A stretch of DNA of 64,000 nucleotides, taken from positions 124,001 through 188,000 of the forward strand of contig CAJJAC010000001.1 in the NCBI GenBank assembly GCA_905181955.1. Reading direction: 5' to 3'. The notes beneath the pieces are model-generated. The model made no database searches. It was not told the origin of the DNA and worked only from the letters and a program-made list of their open reading frames with translations. Source of the DNA: SAR86 cluster bacterium SAR86B (lineage in GTDB: Bacteria; Pseudomonadota; Gammaproteobacteria; Magnimaribacterales; D2472). Below, piece by piece: positions 46,366-56,830 of this stretch. The number at the start of each line of letters is the position of its first letter. Positions within the stretch are counted from its first letter, which is position 1. The translations under genes were made by a program, and so were the position numbers.

Positions 46366-48801
46366 CTAACTAAAAACCTTAAACCTAACTAATAATAATG
46401 GAAGCAGCGTTAAGGAGCTAATAAAAGCTAATAATAGAGCTATTGCTGTAAAAATACCAAATAATGCAGTAGGAGCGAAATTAGATAATGCGAGAATAGA
46501 GAAACCGATGGCTATAGTAAAAGCAGTATAAAAAATAGCTCTGCCAACACTTAGGTGTGATGCTTTCATACTCATCTCTGGACTAATCCCCTCTTCTACT
46601 GAGGCTCTATAACGATATAAATAATGGATAGTATTATCTACAGCCATTCCAACGCTTATCGATGCCACTGTAATAGTCATAATATCAAGAGGGATCTTTA
46701 AAATTCCAAGCAATCCCAAAACGCTTGAGGCAACAAATATATTTGGTAAAACTCCTATAAGCATTATTTTAAAAGATCTAAATAAGACTAAAAGCATGAG
46801 AGCAATAACTGCAAAGACTAGTGCTAATGATCCAATTTGAGATGTGAAAAGCGATTGCAACATATTATTGTAAAGAACTGCTAAACCCGTTATTTCGAAT
46901 TGATCTTCAGATAAATTAAATTTATTAACAAGATCATTTTCTATCTTTTCAAGGAGTTCTTTTCTATTAAGAGACTTTGCTGACTCAATAACTCTTGTAG
47001 AAATTCTAACCTTAGAGTCATCCTTGTTAATATATGAATATAATAAAGTCTCGCGAATATCTTCAGGTAAGACAGAGCGAAGTAATGCTAGTTCTAGATC
47101 ATTTAGGTTCTCACCATCATTAATTTGTCTTGCTAACTTCATGCCGCTAGCAACACTCAAGACTTTACCTATTTCAGGCATAGCATCTAAATGATCATGA
47201 ATTGCTTCTAATTTATTTAAACTATATATATTCCACCAGTAACCAGAAGCTTCACTGTCATCATCTTCGAATAGATCATCTGAAAATAAGTCATCTTCAT
47301 CATTAAAAATTACATTACTAGGTTTAATTAAAGGTTCGCTAATGATGATATCCAGAGTAGCAGTGCCCCCAAGATCCTCATCTAAAAGTAGCATTCCTTG
47401 ATATATTTCAGTCGATTCATCAAAGTAATCTATAAATCTATTTTCAACTAAGAGTTTTGATATCCCAAAAAAGAAAACTATAAATAAGATTATATAAGTA
47501 GCAGATAAAGAGCTTTTATTAAGATTCGTGAAAGTAACTATTTTATTCAAAACCACTTTGATATTAATAAAATCCTTAGTCTTTCCAGTATTTACTAATG
47601 CAAATGCTGCAGGCAAGAAGCTAAATGTAAATATAAGAGCAAAAGCCATACCTACCGCCATCATTTTTCCGAACTCTATAACCGGCTTTAAGTCCCCAAA
47701 TGTTAAGGATAAAAAGGCTATTGCTGTTGTTAATGCAGCAAACAGACAAGGCATAAAAATACTATTAAATGCTTTATGTAAGGATGCTTTTTTATCAGAA
47801 GTCTCGATATCGGTATACCTCACCATGACATGAACGGTTAGAGAGATAGTAAGTATCAAAAGTAAAGCAACAAAGTTAGATGAAACGACGCTAATTTTCC
47901 AGTCCATTAAACCAAGAACGCCAGCTGTAAAAATTGTAGTTATAAATGCATTAACCAGGGGAAGAATTACAAACCAAAAATTACCAAAAAATAAATAGAG
48001 CATTAATGCAAAAATCAATGCAACTCCAGCTCCAAATACAGCTAGATCAGACTTGATAAATGACATCATATCAACTGCTATCATTGAAGGGCCGCCAAGA
48101 AATAAATCAGCATTGCCTCTATAGGATTGCAAGATAGTTCTTATATCAGCTACAAGAAGAGTTTGGTTCTCTGTTTCTAAATCATTTAAAAGGGAAATTT
48201 CTTTATTTAATAAGTCGATATATTTATTATCTCTATCCAGAGCATCAAGCGCTTTGTATCGCTCAGTAATCAAATTATTTTTTTTAGTATTTTCATCTAT
48301 AACAATCTGAAGTGCGGTAGTTTTACCATCAATACTTAATATTAATTCCTTATATATGGGGTTATTTAAAAACTCCTCTTTAGCTAAAGATAGATTGATA
48401 TTTGGAGATTCTAGGTCTTTTAAATTATCAGCTACATCGGTTAATGCTACTTTTGGTTGAAAAAATATAGGTGCATCTAAAAGTGAGAATACATTATTAA
48501 CACCTCTCAGATCACCTAACTCGTCTTCAAGAGATTTTAATGCAGCTAAGGATTGAGATGAAAACAATTCATTGAAAGGCGTATAAGTAACTATTAAGAA
48601 ATCTGAACCACCAAATTCATTACTAGATTCTCTATAAATTTTAAAAGCAGTATCATTTTCTAATACCAATGCCTCGGAGGATGCGTCTAGTTTAAAGTTT
48701 GAGAGTCCAAGAGAGCTAATAATTAATGTGATAAAAACAAGAAGGAGCACCCTTTTTGGTTTATTGATTATCAAATTAATATAGTTGCTAATAATATTCA
48801 T
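46366..48801 (-). CDS. MMPL/RND family transporter
   Basis: Duplicated 6-TM organisation, periplasmic loops, MTITVASISVGMAVDNTIHYLYRYR. Confidence 0.9.
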   Translation of the reverse strand: MNIISNYINLIINKPKRVLLLVFITLIISSLGLSNFKLDASSEALVLENDTAFKIYRESSNEFGGSDFLIVTYTPFNELFSSQSLAALKSLEDELGDLRGVNNVFSLLDAPIFFQPKVALTDVADNLKDLESPNINLSLAKEEFLNNPIYKELILSIDGKTTALQIVIDENTKKNNLITERYKALDALDRDNKYIDLLNKEISLLNDLETENQTLLVADIRTILQSYRGNADLFLGGPSMIAVDMMSFIKSDLAVFGAGVALIFALMLYLFFGNFWFVILPLVNAFITTIFTAGVLGLMDWKISVVSSNFVALLLILTISLTVHVMVRYTDIETSDKKASLHKAFNSIFMPCLFAALTTAIAFLSLTFGDLKPVIEFGKMMAVGMAFALIFTFSFLPAAFALVNTGKTKDFINIKVVLNKIVTFTNLNKSSLSATYIILFIVFFFGISKLLVENRFIDYFDESTEIYQGMLLLDEDLGGTATLDIIISEPLIKPSNVIFNDEDDLFSDDLFEDDDSEASGYWWNIYSLNKLEAIHDHLDAMPEIGKVLSVASGMKLARQINDGENLNDLELALLRSVLPEDIRETLLYSYINKDDSKVRISTRVIESAKSLNRKELLEKIENDLVNKFNLSEDQFEITGLAVLYNNMLQSLFTSQIGSLALVFAVIALMLLVLFRSFKIMLIGVLPNIFVASSVLGLLGILKIPLDIMTITVASISVGMAVDNTIHYLYRYRASVEEGISPEMSMKASHLSVGRAIFYTAFTIAIGFSILALSNFAPTALFGIFTAIALLLAFISSLTLLPLLLVRFKVFS

Positions 48802-48807
48802 AGGCTG

Positions 48808-49113
48808 TTAATTAACGCAATCTGGGCTATCAATGGCCTTTGGATTAGATTCATACTCTTTTAAGTCATATAGATGCATAGAAAGCGCATGGATTAACTC
48901 CATAACACCAGATAATGCCTTGTAAACCAATTGATGACGCTTTACTAGCGACAATTCAGAAAATGCATCTGAAACAATAAGTAATTTAAAGTGGCTTTCA
49001 GATCCCACTGGAACATTGTGCATATTACTCTCATTAGTGACTTCAAGGTGCAAAGGGTTAAATGAACTATCTAAAATTTTTATAATTTCTGATTCAACTA
49101 TATTTGATGACAT
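48808..49113 (-). CDS. bolA: BolA family protein
   Basis: ESHFKLLIVSDAFSELSLVKRHQLVYKAL, IHALSMHLYDLKEY. Confidence 0.93.
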   Translation of the reverse strand: MSSNIVESEIIKILDSSFNPLHLEVTNESNMHNVPVGSESHFKLLIVSDAFSELSLVKRHQLVYKALSGVMELIHALSMHLYDLKEYESNPKAIDSPDCVN

Positions 49114-49165
49114 AGAATTATTATAAGTTGAAGTAAGTATGATTGATTGGATTTATCATAGATTT

Positions 49166-49342
49166 CTAGCTATCAAGAGATCTTGCATTATTAAGTTCTT
49201 CAATCATTGCTATAACCTTCTCCCATAGCATCCAGTTCTCATTATCTAGCATTGAAGCATACTCAGCTGCTTTCATCATAGCAATGGTGCCAGCATCATC
49301 ACCATACTGAGAAATCAAATCTATAGATAATTTTCTAATCAT
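49166..49342 (-). CDS. 58-aa hypothetical protein (below the ORF-track length cutoff)
   Basis: MIRKLSIDLISQYGDDAGTIAMMKAAEYASMLDNENWMLWEKVIAMIEELNNARSLDS*; fills the BolA/ELM1 gap with non-AT-biased amino-acid composition. Confidence 0.6.
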   Translation of the reverse strand: MIRKLSIDLISQYGDDAGTIAMMKAAEYASMLDNENWMLWEKVIAMIEELNNARSLDS

Positions 49343-49463
49343 TATTTAATATTTCTTATTAATCTGGATTACAAATGGCAAGATAAATTGTTTTATACTT
49401 ATCAAAGCAAAGCTTTATTATAAAAATCATTTTAAGCTATTGGATACACTTTTTAAAAATTAT

Positions 49464-50396
49464 ATGAAAATTTGGTGGTACAAAGATAACAAAACCGGTC
49501 ACATAAAGCAGGTTTCTGTTGTTATTAATGAGTTAAAGAAAGAATTTGATATAACCATAAAAGAGGTAAGCTGCAAGAAATCTTTTTTTAAAGATATATT
49601 AAATCTTTTTATTGCATATTTTTTTAAGAGCAATAATGAGAACCCAGATATCTTGATAGGAGCAGGCCATAGCGTTTATCTGAAAATCCTGGCTGATAAA
49701 GTTAAATATGGCACCAGTAAGACTAGGTCGATAGCTATTCTTAAACCAAGTTTTGCAAGAAATTCGTTTGATCTAATATGTGCTCCAGAACATGATTATG
49801 ACAAAGTAACAGAGAATAATACTTATACATTTAAGGGCTCTTTGGCTAAAGTTATAGATATAGTCCCAGATAGTGATGTTGGTCTTATTGCTATTGGTGG
49901 TAGTAATAATCATTATGAATTTTCGAATGAAGAAATATATAAGCAAATTCAATTTATAATTAACCTACATAAAAAAAATAAATGGTACATCTATAATTCC
50001 AGAAGGACTCCAGAAGTGTTAACCAATAAATTACATGCATTAGCTAGTAATTCTGTTGATTTTATAGATACAGATAATAAGTCCTCGCCAAATTTAAGTG
50101 ACACTATGGGTAAGGCTAGTATCAAAATCGTCACGCCTGATAGTGTAAATCTAGTTTTTGAATCTCTTTCTTCGCAAGGGTCAACATACCTATTACACCT
50201 AAATCCAATAAAAGAAAATAAAATCACTAGACTTATGTCTAATTTAGTTGAATCCAGAGATCTTGGTTACATGAAAAGCTTGGTTCTAGCTGGAGGTCTC
50301 CAGACCTACTCGTTAAAAAATCCTATTGATCAACATCAAACATATGCAGAAGTAGAAAAAGTTGCATACCAAATATCTCAATTAATTAAATCATGA
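49464..50396 (+). CDS. ELM1/GtrOC1 family putative nucleoside-diphosphate-sugar epimerase/glycosyl protein
   Basis: MKIWWYKDNKTGHIKQV, LIGAGHSVYLKIL, LIAIGGSNNHYEF; Met at 49464 preferred over 49440. Confidence 0.75.
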   Translation: MKIWWYKDNKTGHIKQVSVVINELKKEFDITIKEVSCKKSFFKDILNLFIAYFFKSNNENPDILIGAGHSVYLKILADKVKYGTSKTRSIAILKPSFARNSFDLICAPEHDYDKVTENNTYTFKGSLAKVIDIVPDSDVGLIAIGGSNNHYEFSNEEIYKQIQFIINLHKKNKWYIYNSRRTPEVLTNKLHALASNSVDFIDTDNKSSPNLSDTMGKASIKIVTPDSVNLVFESLSSQGSTYLLHLNPIKENKITRLMSNLVESRDLGYMKSLVLAGGLQTYSLKNPIDQHQTYAEVEKVAYQISQLIKS

Positions 50397-51367
50397 AGAT
50401 ATGTCATTACCTTTCTAGTGCTAGCTTTGCTGGCATTGAACAGCATGTTGCTGAGCTAGCAGCAACCCAAGCAAATGATCATGAGGTAACTATTCTTTGT
50501 AATACTGAGATTGCGTCTAACTATAAAAATTTTAATGTTATAAATATCAAAAATGCTAATAGAAGATCTTTGATTGGAGCTTATAAAATCTTCAAAGTGC
50601 TTCAATTAAATAAATTTGATATTGTTCATGCGCATGGATCTAAGCCAGCTTTTGTCCTTAGTGTAGTGAGGTATTTTATGAACTTTAATTTTGTTGCAAC
50701 AGTGCATGGAATAAAAAGTAATGTGCAGAACTTCAATAATGCTGATTATGTAATAGGCGGGAGTCAAAGGGCTCTTGAGGGAATAACTAAACCTAGCTCA
50801 GTTATTTATAACTGGTATCAATCATCATCACATGAAAAACAAAGTTCTACTCATGCTATTGCTGTTGGAAGACTTGAAAAAGTTAAAGGTTTTGATTTAT
50901 TGATTAAATCCTGGTCTAGCATTAACACCCCTCTTCTTATAGTGGGTTCGGGAAAAGAAAAGGAGTCTTTGAATCAGCTAATTAATAAGTTAGAGCTGAC
51001 TCAATTAATAACAATTATTGACTGGGTAGATCAAGAAGAATTAAATAAGCTCTACTCCAAATCAAGCTTACTAATTATATCCTCAAGAAGCGAAGGCGGT
51101 CCCAGGGTGGCACTTGAAGCTTTAGCAAATAATCTGCCAGTTTTATCTACAGATGTTGGTCATATGAATATTATTTTGCCAAAAGAGCTTTTAGCAGAAC
51201 CAGATAACCTTGAGTCACTTAAGTTACTGCTTGAAACTTACGTTAAAAATATAGATCAGCTAAATCAATCAGCTATCTTTGAATTTGTTAGAGATGAGTT
51301 TTCAATAGAAAAGCAGACTAGTAAGGTAATGAAAGTTTATGAGGACTGCTTTAATAGCGATCTGTAA
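50393..51367 (+). CDS. glycosyltransferase family 4
   Basis: SFAGIEQHVAELA, VHAHGSKPAFVLS, AVGRLEKVKGFDLLI, SRSEGGPRVALEALANNLPVLSTDVG. Confidence 0.9.
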   Translation: MKICHYLSSASFAGIEQHVAELAATQANDHEVTILCNTEIASNYKNFNVINIKNANRRSLIGAYKIFKVLQLNKFDIVHAHGSKPAFVLSVVRYFMNFNFVATVHGIKSNVQNFNNADYVIGGSQRALEGITKPSSVIYNWYQSSSHEKQSSTHAIAVGRLEKVKGFDLLIKSWSSINTPLLIVGSGKEKESLNQLINKLELTQLITIIDWVDQEELNKLYSKSSLLIISSRSEGGPRVALEALANNLPVLSTDVGHMNIILPKELLAEPDNLESLKLLLETYVKNIDQLNQSAIFEFVRDEFSIEKQTSKVMKVYEDCFNSDL

Positions 51368-52431
51368 ACCTCCAAAGTGCTATCAATCATCCTTTCAGAA
51401 GTAAATACATTTGCTTTGGGTTTCATTTCCTCTTGAGATAATAATTCAATTGTTTTGTTTTTAAGGGCTTTCTTATCACCAAGCTCAACAAGGCCTTGAG
51501 GGAATAACTCATTAAGAATTTCCATAGTGCCACCATGATTCCAGCCCATAATCTTAGTGCCTACACTTGCTGCCTCAATCGTTGTTCTTCCAAATGGTTC
51601 TGGTGTTTTTGATAAGTTGTAGACTATATCTGATAATTTATAAACATTAACAATATCTGATCTTGATCCGCAAAAAGTAATCTTTGACCCAAGATTTAAA
51701 TTAGCAACTTTGGATTGAAGTTTATTGAAATATTTTTGCTTGCTCTTTGAAACTGGCCCTACAACTATTCCATGAATACCCTCATCATTGATAAGGTTAA
51801 TTAAATCAATAAAATCATCAACACCTTTCCATTTTGTTATTCGAGCAGGAAGCATTAATATTTTTTTATTTAAAGTTTGTGGGAATTCCTCAAACCATAA
51901 ATCTTTCCATGATTGACTTAATGGCTCTTGATTGAATTCAACCAAATCACAACCTCTAGGTATAACAGTTATATCATTATCGGAAACTTTATAGGTGGTC
52001 TTTATGTAGTCTTCAACTGTTTTAGAGATACTAATAACATGATCTACTCTTGCCATAACTTTGCTATAAATTGGAAAGCTGTAAAGGCCATGGAAAGTTG
52101 AGACATGTATAGGTTTGTTTGATTTAAATCTTTTTAGAGCATGATATGTAACCCATGCAGGCATTCTTGAACGCACATGAACAATATCAGGATTTATATC
52201 TGCAATAACTTTATATAAATCTTCAGCTAATTTAAGTGTTTTTAGTCGTTTTATATGAATAGGCATACCAATATGCTTACCACCTGAGGCTATCAGAGAG
52301 GACTCTAGCTCGCCTCCATTGGAAATTACGTAAGACTCATGCCCTTTTTGAACTAAGGCCTTAGAAAGATCGCAAACACCACGTTCAACACCACCAATAT
52401 TTAACTCTGGCAGTATCTGTAGGATTTTCAT
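51337..52431 (-). CDS. glycosyltransferase family 4
   Basis: LNIGGVERGVCDLSKALV, IVHVRSRMPAWVTYHAL, PARITKWKGVDDFI, EPFGRTTIEAASVGTKIMG. Confidence 0.91.
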   Translation of the reverse strand: MKILQILPELNIGGVERGVCDLSKALVQKGHESYVISNGGELESSLIASGGKHIGMPIHIKRLKTLKLAEDLYKVIADINPDIVHVRSRMPAWVTYHALKRFKSNKPIHVSTFHGLYSFPIYSKVMARVDHVISISKTVEDYIKTTYKVSDNDITVIPRGCDLVEFNQEPLSQSWKDLWFEEFPQTLNKKILMLPARITKWKGVDDFIDLINLINDEGIHGIVVGPVSKSKQKYFNKLQSKVANLNLGSKITFCGSRSDIVNVYKLSDIVYNLSKTPEPFGRTTIEAASVGTKIMGWNHGGTMEILNELFPQGLVELGDKKALKNKTIELLSQEEMKPKANVFTSERMIDSTLEVYRSLLKQSS

Positions 52432-52432
52432 T

Positions 52433-53644
52433 TTATTCGTATCTTAAGGACAATGCTGGATCAAGCTTGGCTGCTCTTCTTGCTGGCCAAATTCCAAAAA
52501 ATAAGCCAACTGCTGCAGAAAAAGTTATAGATCCTATGATCGCCCATGGCGGAATATAAAAAGTCCAGTCTTGGGCTAATGCAAATAAATAGAACATCCC
52601 AGACCCTAAGATGACGCCAACAATACCACCAAGCAAGCAAAGTAACATTGCCTCAACAATAAATTGCATCATGATAGCTTTATGAGTTGCGCCTAATGCT
52701 TTTCTTAATCCTATTTCTCTTGTTCGCTCTGTGACTGAAACAAGCATAATATTCATCACTCCAATACCGCCAACGAGCAAGCTAATTCCAGCTATGCCTG
52801 TTATTAAAATTGTAAAGATGGCCGTAGCTTCTTTTTGTAGGTCTGAGTATTGACTCCAATCATTAATTCTAAAGTCATTATCAACACCAGGACCAATATC
52901 GTGCTGTCTTCTTAAAACCTGCTCAATAGCTACCATTGCTTCTTCTATATTTTGCTTATTAGAAATACTTACTCCGATAGAATTTACAGTTTTTCTACCA
53001 TAAAGCCTATCGCTTGCGGTCAGTAATGGAATGTAAATATTGTCGTCAGGAGATCTCCAGCCGCTTGAACCCTCGCTTTCTAGTATTCCTATTACTTTGT
53101 AAGGAACTCCTCCAATGAGCAAGTCCTTATTAAGCATTTGGCTTTTAGATGTTTTTAATTCTTGAGGAATTTTTGAGCCTATGACAGCAACTCTTTTTCT
53201 AGCCAGATTCTCGTTATCACTAAAATTTCTACCTGAGGTAATCTTGTAACCTTGTATATCAAAATAATTGGTCCAATGGCCGCTAATCCCGGCACTCATA
53301 TTGTTACTGCCAAATTTGATCTGTCGACTGCCTTCAATGCTGGGTGAAATCTTCCAATCTATTTTTTTATCATTTTGAAGAGACTCGGCATCTTTGATAG
53401 TCAGCGGATTACTTCCGTAAGTTACTCCACTTCTTTTTCGTTGACTTGCATATACTGATAAGACTCTACCACCTAAATCATCGATTTCATCATTTAGAGC
53501 ACTCTGCGCCCCTTCTCCAATTGCAATCATGGCAATAACTGAAGCTGTACCAATAATGATAGCTAGGGAAGTTAGAAACGATCTCGTAGCATTGGCTCTA
53601 ATTGCACTAATTGCTGAATAAAGAGACTCAAGAAATAACATCAT
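52433..53644 (-). CDS. MacB-type ABC transporter permease
   Basis: RSFLTSLAIIIGTASVIAMIAIGEGAQ, SLLVGGIGVMNIMLVSVTERTREIGLRKALGA. Confidence 0.93.
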   Translation of the reverse strand: MMLFLESLYSAISAIRANATRSFLTSLAIIIGTASVIAMIAIGEGAQSALNDEIDDLGGRVLSVYASQRKRSGVTYGSNPLTIKDAESLQNDKKIDWKISPSIEGSRQIKFGSNNMSAGISGHWTNYFDIQGYKITSGRNFSDNENLARKRVAVIGSKIPQELKTSKSQMLNKDLLIGGVPYKVIGILESEGSSGWRSPDDNIYIPLLTASDRLYGRKTVNSIGVSISNKQNIEEAMVAIEQVLRRQHDIGPGVDNDFRINDWSQYSDLQKEATAIFTILITGIAGISLLVGGIGVMNIMLVSVTERTREIGLRKALGATHKAIMMQFIVEAMLLCLLGGIVGVILGSGMFYLFALAQDWTFYIPPWAIIGSITFSAAVGLFFGIWPARRAAKLDPALSLRYE

Positions 53645-54837
53645 TAATTACCAAATGTTGATGAGACTCTCTTTCTAAATTTTTCCTGATAGTCAACGAG
53701 GCTTTGGCTTGGTAAAACAAATACTTTATCTCCATTTACAAGTCCAGTTATAACCTCAACATTACTTAAATCTGATTTTCCTATCTGAACCCATGCAAGT
53801 TCTGGACCTGTATTTGATTCTTTGATTACTATAAATTTATTAAAGCTCTCACCTTTAACTTTATTCTTAAGAAAATCAGCAACCTTTTGTTCAGGTATTT
53901 CTAGCATTGCAGCAGCTGATTTAATATCTTTTCTTGTTCTCAGTGATCCTGTAGGAATACTAATGGAAACACTCTCATCCAGAATTTGAATGATGACATC
54001 TGTATTCATGCCTAAAAGCAATAGATTATCTTTATTATCTATATCTATAAGAATAGGGAATGTTGTTACATTTTGCTCAACTTTAGCTAATGGTTCTATT
54101 TTTGAAACTTTTCCAAAAAATTGTCTATCTCTATAGGCAGAGACTTTAATAGAAACTTCTTGACCTACCCTAACTTTACCAACGTCTATTTCATCAACTA
54201 AAGCTCTAACTCTAACGCTACCTAGGTCTGCCATTTGCATAAGGACAGTTCCCCCACCCACAGCAACGCTTGGTGATGATATGACTTGTCCTACCTCAAC
54301 ATTTCTCTTGATTACAGTTCCTTCTGTTGGTGATCTGACAATGGTGTCATCTAATGATATGTTTGCATTCTCAAGATTTACTTCTGTTCTTATAACTGAA
54401 GATTTAGCCGAAGCATAGGTTTCTTGAATATCTTCAAAAGCTTTATCGGAAATACTGCCTTCATCATGCAGCGCCTCACCTCTTATAAGTTGTGATTGAG
54501 CATTGCCTAATCTAACTTTTGATAGCTCTAAGTCAGCTTGAGCTTGAGCTAATATATTATTTGGTGTTCTTTGATCAATTCTAGCCAGTACATCACCCTT
54601 TTTAATATAATCACCAACCTCAGCTCCTAAAAATAAGACTTCTCCGGAAGCTTTAGACTTAATTTCAATTGTTGATATAGCTTCTATCTCACCAGATGCC
54701 TCTATAGAAAGCTCAAGACTTTTATTGGTAGCTTCTTCTTTTGAATAATATTTAAATTCATCCTCGCTGGATTCCTCAGAACCGCCACAAGAAACCAAAA
54801 AGATTGACGCTAATAATACTGTGTAAACATTTTTCAT
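53644..54837 (-). CDS. periplasmic adaptor (MacA/HlyD-like membrane fusion protein)
   Basis: Lipobox SCGG, ASGEVLFLGAEVGDYIKKGDVLARID, VRSPTEGTVIKRNVEVGQVI. Confidence 0.92.
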   Translation of the reverse strand: MKNVYTVLLASIFLVSCGGSEESSEDEFKYYSKEEATNKSLELSIEASGEIEAISTIEIKSKASGEVLFLGAEVGDYIKKGDVLARIDQRTPNNILAQAQADLELSKVRLGNAQSQLIRGEALHDEGSISDKAFEDIQETYASAKSSVIRTEVNLENANISLDDTIVRSPTEGTVIKRNVEVGQVISSPSVAVGGGTVLMQMADLGSVRVRALVDEIDVGKVRVGQEVSIKVSAYRDRQFFGKVSKIEPLAKVEQNVTTFPILIDIDNKDNLLLLGMNTDVIIQILDESVSISIPTGSLRTRKDIKSAAAMLEIPEQKVADFLKNKVKGESFNKFIVIKESNTGPELAWVQIGKSDLSNVEVITGLVNGDKVFVLPSQSLVDYQEKFRKRVSSTFGN

Positions 54838-54844
54838 ATTAATC

Positions 54845-55525
54845 CTATACTAATTTATCTGTTTCAATTAAACCATCTTTGATGGTTATAACTCTCTCGG
54901 CTTGGATTGCAACATGCTCCTCGTGAGTAATAATTATAATGGTCTGTCCATCCTGGTGAAGCTTCTTAAAAAGATTCATTACATCCTTACCAGTTTGAGA
55001 ATCAAGATTACCTGTAGGCTCATCTGCAAATAGTATACTTGGAGAATTAACTAGGGCTCGAGCTATAGCAACTCTTTGCTGTTGGCCACCGGATAGCTCA
55101 GATGGACTATGGTCCATCCTATCTTCTAACCCTACATCCTTTAAAGCTTGAGTGGCTCTCTCTATAGCTCTATTTTTCTTTTCACCAGCATACTTTAAGG
55201 GCAGCATTACATTATCAAGAGCTGAACTTCTTGCAAGAAGATGAAATGACTGAAAAACAAATCCTATTTCTTTATTACGAATTCTAGCTAAATCATCATC
55301 CAATAAAGTACTAACCTCTTGATTGTTTAATAGATATTTACCACTAGTTGGGGTATCAAGACAGCCTATAATGTTCATTAATGTTGTTTTACCAGAACCG
55401 GAAGGCCCCATAATGGCTATGAATTCTCCAGCCTGAACCTCTAGATCAATACCTTTTAAAGCTTCCACGGATTGTGATCCCATTTCAAAAGATCTTTTTA
55501 ATTCAATTGTTTTGATAATACTCAT
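54845..55525 (-). CDS. ABC transporter ATP-binding protein (MacB/LolD type)
   Basis: [56 protein letters not shown]. Confidence 0.95.
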   Translation of the reverse strand: MSIIKTIELKRSFEMGSQSVEALKGIDLEVQAGEFIAIMGPSGSGKTTLMNIIGCLDTPTSGKYLLNNQEVSTLLDDDLARIRNKEIGFVFQSFHLLARSSALDNVMLPLKYAGEKKNRAIERATQALKDVGLEDRMDHSPSELSGGQQQRVAIARALVNSPSILFADEPTGNLDSQTGKDVMNLFKKLHQDGQTIIIITHEEHVAIQAERVITIKDGLIETDKLV

Positions 55526-55546
55526 AATTTTTTAGACATTTTACAC

Positions 55547-55568
55547 TATGTAAAGTTCACTTTACATA
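55547..55568. promoter_or_regulatory. palindromic operator candidate TATGTAAAG-TTCA-CTTTACATA upstream of the MacAB-like operon
   Basis: 9-bp perfect arms, 4-bp spacer; same palindrome at 63725..63746; contains TGTAAA-N6-TTTACA. Confidence 0.75.
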
Positions 55569-55609
55569 TTTATGAAATTATAGAAATTTATTTTAAGAAG
55601 AAAGTGCTT

Positions 55610-56830
55610 CTAGCTTGCTGTATTTTGAAGATAGTCTATATATTGAAGCCATGGTTCAACCATGCTCTCTTGACCAAGTTCACTCGATATAGATAGATAT
55701 TTAACAGCATTATTAAAGTCTTCTAATTCAATAAAAGAGATGCCTATAAAATATTCTATTTTTCCTTTCTCTTTGTCCCAACCTTTATCTTGAGCTAACT
55801 TAAATGAATCAATCGCTTTATCCCATCGGCTTAAATTTAACTCAATCTGTCCAAGCCTATAAGATAATTCCGGATCATCAGAAAGCTTTGTAGCTTCTTG
55901 AAGTGTATTTGCTGCCTTTATATTCTCTCTTGAAGCTAAGTAAGCATTAGACATAGTTTCTAAATTTTTAGCATTAGTTTTTATCTTCTTACGCTTAAAG
56001 CCAGCTTGAAGAACCTTAACTGCATCATTAGGTACTGCTTTATACATATAAAAATTAGCTAATAATAGGTAATCTTTTTCTGTTTTAAGTAGGTCTTGAG
56101 TATAGCCAAACTCTAGTGAAGATAAGGACTCTATTTCGAACTTAAGCTGGTTATACATAGCTCCCATTTGTTCAAGATATTTTTTTTCTTTTGGAGCGTG
56201 ACGAACTAGATCCTGAGAAGTTTCTAAAGCTAATAAAAATTCATCAAGCCTATAATGTAAGGCAAACTTTAATTCGTACCATGGCTTTATAAAAACATAT
56301 GATTGCTCTGTAGCAATGCTTATATATTTAATAGCAGGCCTGTAGTCTTCCAATTGAGCATAACAAATTCCAATTAACGCTATCCCTTTTGGAGTAAGAT
56401 CAAAACGTCTCTTCTTGCCAACCTTGTACCAATCTAAAAGATATTCTAAAGCCTCTTCATATTTTCCTAAACTTGCACTTATTTGTGCAACAACATATTT
56501 AACATTATGAGCATCTCTATCTTCTAACGCTTTTTTTCTTAGGCTCCACTGAAGATGCTTTAAACCTTCAGGAACTCTATCTTGAGAAACTAAGAAAAAT
56601 CCATATCTCTTTAAAATTACAGCGTGATCAAAAGATCTAGATGACCATGAGTTATCTAATAAATCTAAGTAATCAGCATCAACTTCAGCATATCTGCCTT
56701 GTTCAAGCTTATCGTCAATACCTAAAAAGTCGTAATAAACCCAACCTGAAATTGTAGTTTCATTATTACTAGGTGCTGTATGGACAATTCCTAATGAAAA
56801 TAGTAATGATAATAAGAGTAAATGCTTCAT
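55610..56830 (-). CDS. TPR repeat protein, secreted (TonB2-operon type)
   Basis: Signal peptide, repeated TPR-like helices, position downstream of tonB. Confidence 0.8.
   Translation of the reverse strand: MKHLLLLSLLFSLGIVHTAPSNNETTISGWVYYDFLGIDDKLEQGRYAEVDADYLDLLDNSWSSRSFDHAVILKRYGFFLVSQDRVPEGLKHLQWSLRKKALEDRDAHNVKYVVAQISASLGKYEEALEYLLDWYKVGKKRRFDLTPKGIALIGICYAQLEDYRPAIKYISIATEQSYVFIKPWYELKFALHYRLDEFLLALETSQDLVRHAPKEKKYLEQMGAMYNQLKFEIESLSSLEFGYTQDLLKTEKDYLLLANFYMYKAVPNDAVKVLQAGFKRKKIKTNAKNLETMSNAYLASRENIKAANTLQEATKLSDDPELSYRLGQIELNLSRWDKAIDSFKLAQDKGWDKEKGKIEYFIGISFIELEDFNNAVKYLSISSELGQESMVEPWLQYIDYLQNTAS

Noticed and set aside
41785-50227. Short shadow ORFs 41785..41991 -, 41928..42113 +, 43805..44032 -, 44995..45225 -, 47528..47833 +, 49991..50227 -
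   Set aside because: Out-of-frame or antisense to confident coding regions.
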